Shown here: positions 50,804-61,705 of the stretch, one piece after another | How positions within the stretch are numbered: position 1 is the first letter of the stretch | Layout of the letters: each line of letters starts with the position of its first letter | Assembly (NCBI RefSeq): GCF_012273895.1 | Contig: NC_052122.1 | Coordinates: 7,440,001 to 7,504,000 of the forward strand | Reading direction: 5' to 3' | Origin: Zerene cesonia | Taxonomy: Eukaryota > Arthropoda > Insecta > Lepidoptera > Pieridae | Length of the DNA stretch: 64,000 bases | The notes under the pieces: model-generated | The model's database searches: none | What the model saw: the letters and a program-made list of their open reading frames with translations, nothing else | What the model was told of the DNA's origin: nothing | Position numbers and translations under genes: made by a program

Positions 50804-52742
50804 TAATGCACTAAGTTCTAATGTTTTATTCATTGTTTTTAAAATTATATCAATATGATTTAATTTGATATCAATGAATGTGAGATGAATGATGAATGAA
50901 TTAAAGTAAAACAATTATATAAATTTTTGTTACTTAACAGTACTGTGAAAATGATAAAAATTTTATTAACTTATTCAATTTTAAACTTAATTAACACATT
51001 TAATATTAAATTCATTTCAATTTAATTTATGGCCCTTAATGTATTTTATGGTTAATTTGATATTATAATACATATTTTAATTGTATGTAAGAATGACAAG
51101 GAATTCATCTTTTTTACAAGAATGCTAAGCTACATTTATTATAATACAATACAATATTATGCAACAAAAACTGAAATCTTGTGTGAATGCCGCAACCGAG
51201 TATTAGACCTGTATAATTTATGAGAATATTAGTAGCGCGTAGGTATACAACATAGATGGCTGTAGTATTGTAAAGTTGATGGAAATAAAAGATACGAAAT
51301 TGATAAAAATATAGGCTGTACTTATTTGTCAATGGGGCCTCCAAACCCAAACTTACTTTTAAATAGGTACAAAATATGTTTTATATTTGATTACTTAACT
51401 TGCAGCCATTTGGAGGCCCCCCAGGACCAGATTCACGAGCGTGCCGCGGTAGCGGGCGTCAAGTAGAAGTATTTAATCAGTCAGAAACCATAATTCCTTC
51501 AATATTTAGGATGCAAAACGCTTAATTCGATTACACTTTCCTAAATTCTCATCTCTCAAGTCTACTGCTTAGTGCTTGAGTTTAAGTGTTCTAACTTCCG
51601 CAATCTGTGATAATTATTTATCTATGGATTAGTCCGTTATTGGTGATTCAACCCGCTTTTAAACACCAAAAGGTTTGATTACGAACCAAGCGTTCGATCA
51701 TGTTACGATTGGCCACTGAAATTCTAGTCAACCAATTAAAATGCCTACAGTCGGAGTTACTATTACAGAATTACCCGAAAAACTTTTACTTTTTAGCATT
51801 CTTATTAGGTACTCGCAACTGCATTTTTCGTGATCACACACTTCTTATAACGTTTTTTTTAAGTACGAAAAATCGATTAATAAATAATCGACTTTTCTTA
51901 AGAAAATATTCGATTTAATTATATAAATAGATATTTTTCAAATTTTTCAATTAATTTCAAAATAACCGCTATGTACATTATATCAATAGATTTATTAATT
52001 AAAAATAAATAACAAAAACAGCAAGTTCTTATATAATCAACACGAATAAAAGTTTTAAAACAATCATTTTTTTTTCACATAAATCAAAAAAATTAAATTA
52101 TTCAATAAAAAAAACTATATATTCGTATTGAAATAGCATTTGCATTGTCATAGCTACAGTACAGTATGTAATTAGAATTTATCTGCAATATATTATACTG
52201 TGGATATTGCCACAGGTGTTTGTTCCTAAAAATAGGCCAAGTCAAAACGAACATTTCCATATTTTCTCATTCACATGATAATAATGTATATGTCATGAAT
52301 AGTAGTAACAATTATTCTAAAAAAAAGAGGTTTTTTACACGCTTTTTTTACCTTACACCCATTGTAAGATATTCAGATAAGGCACAAATTATAAGTTAAA
52401 AAATATGCTTAATCAAATATGTAATTGATCAATAAAAGTTTTAATGAAAACCGGTCGTGGGAAAATAAAATAGTAGTAGGCACCACCCGATTTTTGTTAC
52501 CTTACGATACCAAAAAATCGATTATTAATTAAAAAAAATCACATACTAAAATCGATTTTTACTTTAAAACAACCGATTATTAATCGACTTTTTCATAATC
52601 GATTATTTTTTCACATCCCTACACATTTGTAAGACGCCATATTGTGTCACGTTTTAGCAGTTACTGCATTTATTAGACTGAATCTTTTCAATAAAACTTG
52701 CTGCAGTAACATAATATTCAGTTATATACAAAAAATTAAAAT
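50804..52742. other. Spacer between PPIL1 and Nup153
   Basis: AT-rich. It contains an inverted repeat around GGGGCCTCCAAA (about 51335-51347 and 51404-51418) next to a short GC-rich island up to 51470, and clusters of ATCGATTATTAAT-like sequence at 51865-51915 and 52505-52605 that look like the ends of a decayed element. The right end must hold the Nup153 promoter. Confidence 0.5.
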
Positions 52743-55700
52743 ATGAATTCAAATAATAGAGAAAAACGTACGTGGGATTCTTCTAATGCACCAAAAGTAA
52801 GTATTTCTGAATTCCCGCTCTTGGTAAATGTTAAATCATAGGCCACACGCGTAGTTCACTATGTTTGATCAATAACGATATTATTGCATGGCGATTGTTA
52901 GTATTTTTGTTGTAAACATCTGTATGTTTTATTTTAACTTATGAATTTGTCTTATATGTGGATTTAACATGTAAATTTCCTAACGATACGACCTAATTCA
53001 TTTTTTAAGAAGGTAAGGAAGGTACTTTGAAAATTTTTTCATTTTTTTCTGATGAATTTATTGAACTGTTCTGCTACTTACGCTTTTACTAATTGTTCTA
53101 TAATATTTTCACCTGTTAAAAAAGCAATTTAATCATAATTTCTAGAAAATCAAATATCTCAATCTTTATTATCTCATTAGGCCTAAACACATGTTCCGTA
53201 CATGCACACTATATTTGGAGTTTTTGCAATCTGTGTTTTTTTTTAACGAACATTTATTATTAAGCTACTGAGCCCACTTTTTGTTCTTATTGTGAGTATT
53301 TTTATCTTGGATAATTATGCATTATGCACTATGGAGATGAAAATGTTTATCATTTATGCATTCTTCAATTGATATTTATCCATTTTCAGTCTCATATTCT
53401 GCACTTATGTTTTAAACTTTTCATGAATATGTATTTTTTTATAATTGTAACTCCTGCAATATGTTTCATCTGAGGATGACACAGGCTGCAAATCCAGTAT
53501 GCCAATACTTATTTGATCAACATGTTGCATTTTGTCCCAAGCATGACGGGGACAGATTATTAAAAACAATATTACATTAATAGGTTATAAAATCTGCTAT
53601 GCGAATTCTAAAATCAATTGTGTTTGTACAAAATAATAAGATGTTATTAAATTCTAATAATTATTAAAAGACAAATTTATTATGTGCTTATTGAATTAGG
53701 CTCCTTCTAGAAGAACTTTTAAATAATTGTCACAACATAGTCTTCATTATGGATAGCAGTTTCTATACAGAAGAGCCATGAGATATGTCAGTTTTGTAAT
53801 ATATTAGCTCCATGCTTCACCCGTTAAGTCCGTCTGAATATCGGGATAAAAATTGTCTATGTTTTATGCCAGCTATCTATGTACCAAATTTCATTGCATT
53901 AGGTTCAGCAGTTTTTGCGTGAAAGAGTAACAAACATACACACATCCTTACAAACGTTTGCATTTATAATATTACTAGCTGCGCCCCACGGTTTCACCCG
54001 CGTGAATCAATCCGTAATCCGTATCGCGTTTCAATCCGTATCCCGTAGGAATATCAGGACAAAAATTTGCCTATATGTTATTCCAGTTGTCTAGCTGTCT
54101 GCGTACCAAATATCATTGCAATCGGTTCAGTAGTATTTGCGTGAAAGAGCAACAAACACACACACATCCTTACAAACTTTCGCATTTATAATATTAGTGG
54201 GATTAGTAGGATTAGGATTATAATATTAGTAGGATAGTAGGATGTATATCATAATGGTACCAAAAAAAAGGTGTTGGTGCGATTCAGACACGATAGAAGT
54301 GAAACTTCAGTAAATCGACAAAAGAAAGAGATGAATATGTATAAAATAATATGTATATTTCTGTCTCATTCTTTGCTGGCTTCATTCTACACATTTTTTG
54401 TATTTGTGTCTCTTACCTGTTGTTTTTTCTGTGGCATCAGGATTGAAATCACAATCAAAAAAAGTTTCATTTCAAAAACTATTTTGCTGTTGTTAAGCAA
54501 CAACATTCTATGGATTTTCATCTTCTATATACACAGTAATGCCATGGTAGTCTCTTAAATACATTTGTTTCAATTTTATTTCTGTTCCTAGTGTTATAAC
54601 AATCTATCGGCTACTCTTGTCTGTAAGTTTGTTCTATTGTGTATATATAAAATGTTATGCTAAAACATAATGCAACTAAACAGTAAGGATCATAAAGAGA
54701 TTTCTTTAGAATACAGGATTCTTAAAGAGATCTTTTAGTGAAGCTTCCAAGCATGTAATTTATCGTATAGGATATTAGGTTCTCTTTGTAATACAATTAC
54801 AGTTTCAGTATCTACTGCCATCTAACATAGTAAATTCTATAGTTCCATTGGCTGCAACCACAAATAGGGAATATCACAATTTTTAACCAGTACCCTAAAT
54901 ATAATTACAATCAATAAATTTTGTGAAAAGTGTTCCTATGTTTGTATGAAATTATTTGTATTTTTTGAAAATATAATAATAAACAATTCAAGGACATTTA
55001 ACAGGAACCTTTTTTATTCTTTGAATTTTAATTGTGTGTGTTGAAAATCGTAAGGTGCCCTTCTGTAATCCGAATATTTATTGTTTGTAAATTGCTGTAG
55101 CATTTTTTTAAATTCTGAAAACATAGAATGTATCAACTTACACATACAGCTGTATGTACATTTTATGCTGTATTATACATCCATAAATACATTCCGAATG
55201 GTCTTAAATCTAAAAGGGCCACCACCTTAAATGGTGGAATTTTCAATTTTTTTTCACATAGTCACAATCTATAAATGTTGTATAAATCCTGTTATACCTG
55301 CTTTGTGTAAAAAAATGCAGAAAATTGAATTATTGTTGCAGAATGAAATTATTAAATTTTGTTTTGATATATGAAAGTACCACACCACACAGAAAAAACG
55401 GAGTGAATTAGTGGCAAGCCACTGTGTTTCGTACGGTGAGTGGGGAAGACGGAAGACCAGTTTCTTTTGCTCACCTGTCCCTGTCCATTCCTTCTTTCCA
55501 GTCGTCAATCCTTCCTTTTTCCTTTACCACCTTAAAAGCAGGCAGCATATTCGAAGAGGCACTAGCTCTGCGAATGTTCATGGGCAGTGGTGATCGCTTA
55601 CCATCAGGCGAACCACCAGCTCTGGTGTCCGCTGTGACTTAAAAAAAATGCTGAAACTTCCTTGCGCCTTACTTATAAATGTTGAAAAAAAAGTTGCTGA

Positions 55701-58700
55701 ATCGGACGTACCATTCTTGAATTTTACGCTTAGCAACAAATTTGGCGATTCATTTTCATTTCATATAGATATAATGAATCTTGCGATCTTGTGTGTACAA
55801 TACCATACAAACTTGAAAATAATGGCCATTGTCTCTACAAATAATAATTAATAATGATTTTTTTCAGTCATTTGTCCAGAATGTAACATCAAAAATGACA
55901 GAATTGTTACCATCCACAATAACCAAATGGTTTAGCGGTCCAGGTTCATCCAGTGCTAATGGATCAGCAACAGTAATTGAAATAAGTGATTCATCCACAG
56001 AAGAAGAGGGACTAGATAGTAATTTTATTCCACCACCCAGAAAGCGCATGCGTCGCAATTCTTCTGTCACCAACCATTTTATGGATATTGAGGTGAGCAG
56101 TGATAAAAACCATCTTATATGATTAAACTAAAGAGTTTGTTTAGTCGAACCTCTTTTTTTTAATATTTGCTATTCATATATCCTCATTAGTAAATTCATT
56201 ACCGTGTTACCATGTTTACTAGGAAAAGATTATATAGAAAATTGTAAATAACCTGGAAAGTACCGAGTTAGTTATATATAATTTCCTTTATATGTGTTTG
56301 CTATTTACAAATTTCATTTCTACATGTTGTTCAACTTTGATACCTATGTAAATATAAAAAAAAATTGCAGACTGCTTCTTCAAGCACAAGTACTAATGCA
56401 GCAGATGTTGTTCAGAGTCCCCCAATATATTTGTCAAACAAGTGTAAGTATTACAAAAAAGGTCCAGAATTCATGGTAATGGCTTACAATGGCAAGCAAA
56501 TGAATGAAATGAATAAATCAACACCTAAAAGCTCAGATCCAGCAAAGAGAGTATCTGAAATACTTAAAAATGCATTGTATTCTGGTGATTCATTAATGGC
56601 TAAAACTCGGAAACCTTTTCTTAACTTTTCTACAGCTGAAAGCATGAATGAAGGTATGTAGTAATTTTGAACAATTAAAATTTAATTTACAAACCTGAAC
56701 TGTTTTTTTCAAACATTTTGATTTTACAGTTGATTCACACATGGATGATTATCAATCTTATAATAAATCCTCATTACTTGGTTCAACATTCTATCCTGGT
56801 CAAACATCATATGGGGGTGCATCAAACAGCCCCGTTAATTTCAAAGGCTCTAATATCCTAAACAAGAAAAGTGCAGGGCTAAATAAATCCAAAACCGGTG
56901 AAAAGTTAGACATAAGCCAAACTACTAAACATATAATGGATTTATTAGATAGCATTTCTTCACCAGTGGCTGAAGCAAGAAGAATATCGCAATATGTTGA
57001 TCCAGATAAGAGTATAAGTACTTCAAATGCTAATCCTGATTGCAAGAAAGTTATTTGTAAGTCTAAATCAATATTTTTAATTCTTAGTAATTTTTGTTTG
57101 TCATAATATAATTTAAATAACATAATATTTTTATTTCCAGCATACAAAACACAAGAGCTCCCTGTGCCCAATATGGCAAGCATTCTGAGCTTAAAAAGGA
57201 AATCCCGACTCATCGGTACAACAAGTTCAGCAAGACAGATTATATCGTCACACAGTAGTTCTTTAAATGTGTCTCCTTATGCAACAAAGACAAAAAGGTA
57301 TGCAGTATGATTAAATCATATACAAATTGAACAAACAAGTGTGAAATGAGAATAATTTACATTATTGGCACAAGTAGACCAAACAATACTGATTATGACA
57401 ATAGTTTAGTGTTGTACTTGAATGTTGTTGTTATTTTAGTAGTGAGTTACTGAACATACTCAAATGAGTATTCTTTAATATTTTCTCTTCAATCTGTACA
57501 ATGATTATTTGCAAATTTTGGTTTTATTCTCAACATTAACAGAGAACAGGTCGGTAAATTGGTAAATTATATTTTGCACTTTTAACATACATATTTTGGT
57601 TCTTGGACATGCAGTTCCATTCATGCATTTCCGCATGCATTTGCATGTTCTTTCATTCATTGATTTTCATAGTATTACAGAAATAAAATTGAAAGGAGAG
57701 AAATTTATAAAATGATAATAACATTTGTCATGCTCCTGTATTTAAATTTTCATAGTTTTCTTTTATAAACTTCTTTTAAGAGACTTACAAGGTGTCTATG
57801 ATTTGGACTTTTTATGATTTAATTGAAAGCATTTAATTTTTTGTTATATTAACTATGGTTTACCCATTGTATGTTCTAGATACTTATCATATTTGAACTG
57901 ACAGTTAGAAATTAATATCAATATATTTTTTTTACAGTCCCCAGCGAAAAAGAGCTAAGTTTGTAACTAAGATAAAAAATACGACACGCAACAGCAGAGC
58001 AGATGAAATAAATAACATTGACACACCTGCATCTTTGGATTTACCACCAGCTGTGTTACAGATTGATGAAAATAATTTACCAAATTTTGCATTTGCTTCT
58101 CCAATTTCAACGTCGCTAGCAATTTCTAATAATAGTTCACCATTGCACACATCTATAACCTCTGTAGGGAATATAAGTCAGCCTGAGAATGGAAATTTAC
58201 ATAATCCAATTGTCTTACAAAGTAAGTCTATGAGTAGTTATTATTCATTTCCGAAATCAGTTACAGTTTCTCGTTTGTCTATTAATAGCAACCAGTTACC
58301 AAAATATACTTTTATAAGTCCTGAGATAACTGATGATGTAATTAAAATAGATAACACAAAATCTGACTCTATTCCATATATTGTAGGTACATCCCAGAAC
58401 AATGAATTAGCTAGTACAAATACTTCTAACTGGAAGTGCAATGATTGTTGGGTTTCCAACAAGCCTGATGTGAGCAAATGTGTATGTTGCGGTGGTAAGA
58501 AACCAGTAACAGAGGAAACAAAGAATTGTTCTGTTTGTCTGGTTAAAAAATGCTTGGAGACATCTGATGTATGTAGTGATTGTACAAAAACTCGTACTAA
58601 TAACACAAGTAAATCTGACTTGTCTAAATGGAAATGCAATGACTGCTGGGTAAATAACGATTCTAATGAAGATAAATGTGTTTGTTGTGGAGGAAAGAAA

Positions 58701-61509
58701 CCAAGCACATTATCAGAACAAAATAACACTGAATTTTCTTCAAGTACACCAATGGTTGGAACTTCTTCTAAGTGGAAATGTGAAGATTGTTGGGTTAGCA
58801 ACGATGCTCAAGCAGATAATTGCATCTGCTGTTTGGCACGAAATCCTGCTAAGAAAATTGAAGTTACTAAGTCTACTGATAAAGGATGGAAATGTAATGT
58901 TTGCATGTTAGATAATGTATCTCAGGTAGCAAATTGTATAGCATGTTTAACATCTAAACCTAATCCAAGCTCTGAGAGCAATGTGCCTCAAAATTCCTCA
59001 ACATTAAATTTTCAAAGTAGATCTAGTGACCCACTTAAAAAAATTATGAAAAGTCAATCACAAAAGTGGGAATGTCAATATTGCCTTGTACATAATGATA
59101 GTGACAAAAGTCAGTGTGTTTGTTGTGACTCTGAAAAACCTGGTGCTACCAAGCAGCCACAGTCTAAATTTAATTTTGGTATATCACCAAACACATTTAA
59201 ATTTGGTATTGATCCAACAAAGACTACAGAACAGGCAAAGGTTAATGAGAATAAATCTCTAGTAAAGGAAACAAATAATAATGAGTTACCTAAAGTTGCA
59301 TTGAACTTTGGCATTCAGTTTGATGTAACAGATATAGCAGACAGAGAGGAAGACCAGGCTAAAGGAAACGGAGAATCTGTAGCAAAAGCACCAGCTTTGG
59401 TAAGATCCACAGAGTCCACTATGCCAGTGGAACAAACATTTTCATTTGGAATACCTAAAGAAACAAAACCTGATTCAGTTATTAATGAAGTTAGAGCAAA
59501 TTCATCATCTGAATTTGCATCAAAATCAAATATGGACATAAATGAAAAGGCCCAAGAAGTGCCCAATATAGAGAGAAATGAGTCTACCAATCTGCAATTA
59601 TCATCACCATTATTTACTAACCCTACACCACCTACTGTGCAGACTTCCCAAGCAACGGCAACCTTTGCAACAGTGTCAGATAATTGTGTTGCAAGTACAT
59701 CTTCTATACCTGTGACTACTTCTGCAGGTTCTGCTGCTAGCTCTGGCAATTTCTTCAGTCCTGTATCAACGGCAGTTGCCTCTACACCTTTTATAAAACC
59801 AGCTGGTTCTTCAGGTAACACAGAATTGTTCCAGAATAACCAACCAAATAAAACTGGTGTCAACTTTATAGCTCCTCCATTATTCCAAAAGAATACTATT
59901 CAACAACCTGCAACATCTTCATTATTTCAACAAACTGATAAACAGAATTGTGGAAATGCAACTATTACACTCCGTCAGAATACTGCAATGTCATTACCCG
60001 AGCCATCATTGTTCCAGCAAGCTGAACCTGCACCTACTGTGCCTGTATCAGCTTTCTCAGCAGCTTCGGGGTCTGTTACATCGAATCCAAATTTATTTTC
60101 GAAAAATGACCCACCTACTACAACACAGGCAGCTGGTCCTTCTGCGCCAGTATTTAGTTTTAGATCAAATAATCAAATGTTGCAAACAGAGAAACCAAAA
60201 TTAAATTACGCATTTGGAACTAACAGAGAAACTAATTCAAACGCGTTAGCTGTTCCTATCAGTGGTATTTTTTCATCTACACCTAATGCTAGAGTGGCCC
60301 CAAATGTTGTGGCGCCTCTAAGCGGAAACGCATTGCAAAACAGTAATAATATATTAAGTAGTATTTCTTCAGGAACGATTGGTGGACCCTCAGGTGGTTC
60401 AGGTGCTTCAAGTGGAAATGTTTTACTTGGCAATAGCGCAGCTCCAACAAGTGGTACCAATATGGCTGGTCCATCTGTCGTATTTGATATATCATCAGAA
60501 TCATCAAATTCTAGAAATGATTTGCCACCATTATCACCATTATCACGAATTTCGACACCACCATCAGGTTTATTTGGAGCTGCAGCACCAACTGATGCAC
60601 CCAGTGTATGGACATCTAGTAACAAATCAGGTTCCAGTTTATTTGTTACCAATCCATCAAGCAATGTTATCCAAAAACCAGTCTCGTTTTCATTTGGAAG
60701 TAATAGTATGTTGTGCAATATTAACATGATTAATAATACAGATAGTAAAATTTTCGGTGAGAGCAGGTCTGAAACACCGAATGCCTTTAACCCAAATACA
60801 AATAACGCACCAATGTCTATGTTTTCGTCTCCTGCGCCACACCAAAACACACATTTGTTTGAAACTTCTTCTTTACATTTGCCTAATAATCAGCCTACAT
60901 CAGGATTATTTGGACAACAAAACGTAAATACACCATTTGGAAATGCTGCGCAGAGCTCAATGCCAATCGGTACAACATTTAATTTTGGACCAACAACGCC
61001 TACTGGAATCTTTGGATTTGGACAGGTATGTAAATAAAATTCAAACAGTTTTTTTTTTGCAGGTTTTGTCTTATTTTAAACAACCGTTATTGTATACAGA
61101 GATGTGCACCGCACATCTGATTCACCAATGATTCTTTCTATGTGTAAATAATTGGGCGTAATTGCATTGAATGAATACAAAACTTTTTCGGATGGTGTTA
61201 GCTTTTTGTTGTATTAAAAGTGAAGTCCCGTGTCCCCTACTGGGGTATGGGGCAGATGATATACATCTGTTTCACTGATCGATTTTCTTTATGGACAAGT
61301 AGGTGATCAGCCTTCTGTGTCCTGCCAGACCGAGACATGTTTTTATTGTCCCTACCGGGAATCGAACCCAGGACGTCTCGGTTCTACGCTCACGCGTTTA
61401 CCACTGTACCAAGGAGGCGGCCAAACTTTTTGTTGTATAGGGCACTTAAAATAGGCGTAAAATAGCCAACCTTGCAATCTGATAATGAATAAAAATGTTT
61501 TCAGCAATC

Positions 61510-61553
<44 letters not shown>

Positions 61554-61705
61554 CGCAGCCACAGCCGCAGCCGCAGCCGCAGCAGAGTGCTGTGTACAAT
61601 TTCGGCGCGTCGGCGACGCCGCAAGTGCAATTCTCAGTGGGCAGCGCGCCTAACACGACCATGCGGCGGATGCGCAAGGCTGTCCGGCGCTCGACCCAGC
61701 GATGA
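52743..61705 (+). CDS. Nup153: Nuclear pore complex protein Nup153
   Basis: A nuclear-basket FG nucleoporin that anchors the basket and serves in import and mRNA export. Exons: 52743-52796, 55868-56092, 56371-56653, 56730-57056, 57141-57297, 57938-61025, 61505-61705; 4335 nt, 1444 residues. An N-terminal amphipathic segment (TELLPSTITKWFSG, about 29-42) fits the pore-targeting helix. A SUMO-interaction-like VIEISDSSTEEE lies at 54-65 and a basic PRKRMRR at 75-81. TFYPGQTSYGGA (207-218) and SISSPVAEARRI are Nup153 family blocks. Five RanBP2-type zinc fingers (W-x-C-x2-C-x10-C-x2-C) begin near 514, 580, 628, 666 and 726; they bind Ran. FG motifs (FGF, LFG, FSFG) fill the rest. The last exon adds a Gln/Pro tract and ends MRRMRKAVRRSTQR, like the basic end of vertebrate Nup153. 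Confidence 0.94.
53804..53973 (-). mobile_element. Helitron-like non-autonomous element, copy 3 (degraded)
   Basis: In reverse orientation it carries the family interior (TTGCAATG-like, TTTGGTACATAGATAGCTGG, ACACATCCTT in complement) and ends in CTAA at the minus-strand 3' side, which still fits CTRR. Its 5' end runs straight into the next copy at 53975. Confidence 0.65.
53975..54241 (-). mobile_element. Helitron-like non-autonomous element, copy 4
   Basis: On the minus strand it ends GGGGCGCAGCTAG at 53975, followed by T. Its 5' part contains the family start AATATTATAAATGCGAAAG, preceded by extra short TCCTACTA / AATATTATAATCC units, as if the 5' end had been repeated. It abuts copy 3 head to tail. 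Confidence 0.7.
55400..55642 (+). repeat. Interspersed repeat, probable retroposon 3' end
   Basis: Contains ATGGGCAGTGGTGATCGCTT and ACCATCAGGCGAACCACC, then ends near an A-run (about 55640-55648). I recognise this wording as a very common dispersed repeat end in Lepidoptera. A 3' A-run fits a LINE or SINE. No intact protein is encoded. Confidence 0.6.
57298..57937 (+). other. Nup153 intron 5
   Basis: Runs from GTATGC to ...TTTACAG before the large exon. No feature recognised. Confidence 0.8.
61202..61438 (-). mobile_element. tRNA-headed SINE, full copy in Nup153 intron
   Basis: The body 61215-61425 is the reverse complement of the element at 13345-13551, with its tRNA-like head at the right (GGGAATCGAACCC is the B-box complement). 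It is flanked by a perfect 13-nt duplication CTTTTTGTTGTAT (61202-61214, 61426-61438). It lies antisense in the last Nup153 intron, ending 79 bp before the final exon. Confidence 0.9.
61511..61585 (+). repeat. CAG/CCG trinucleotide tract coding Gln and Gln-Pro
   Basis: Ten CAG codons, a CAA, three more CAG, then alternating CCG/CCA and CAG codons. It gives about 14 Gln followed by Gln-Pro pairs at the start of the last Nup153 exon, between FG-containing segments. The nearly pure CAG run is likely length-polymorphic. Confidence 0.9.

Larger units (their letters stand above)
52797..55867 (+). other. Nup153 intron 1, containing mobile elements
   Basis: A 3.1 kb intron (GTAAGT to ...TTTTCAG) after the 18-codon first exon. 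It carries two inverted Helitron-like copies (53804-54241) and an interspersed repeat (about 55400-55642). No other exon is supported. Confidence 0.75.

Noticed and set aside
53800..54241. CRISPR-like array (repeated short units)
   Set aside because: The repeated units are two Helitron-like copies with diverged interiors. There are no regularly spaced unique spacers, and the window is eukaryotic.
58241..58801. Antisense frame of 186 codons opposite the zinc fingers
   Set aside because: Its repeated pattern mirrors the repeated finger codons on the coding strand; a shadow of Nup153.
60206..60850. Long antisense frame (214 codons)
   Set aside because: It lies opposite the FG-rich exon of Nup153. 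Simple, Ser/Pro/Gly-rich coding sequence often leaves the reverse strand open. No recognisable protein or splice context.
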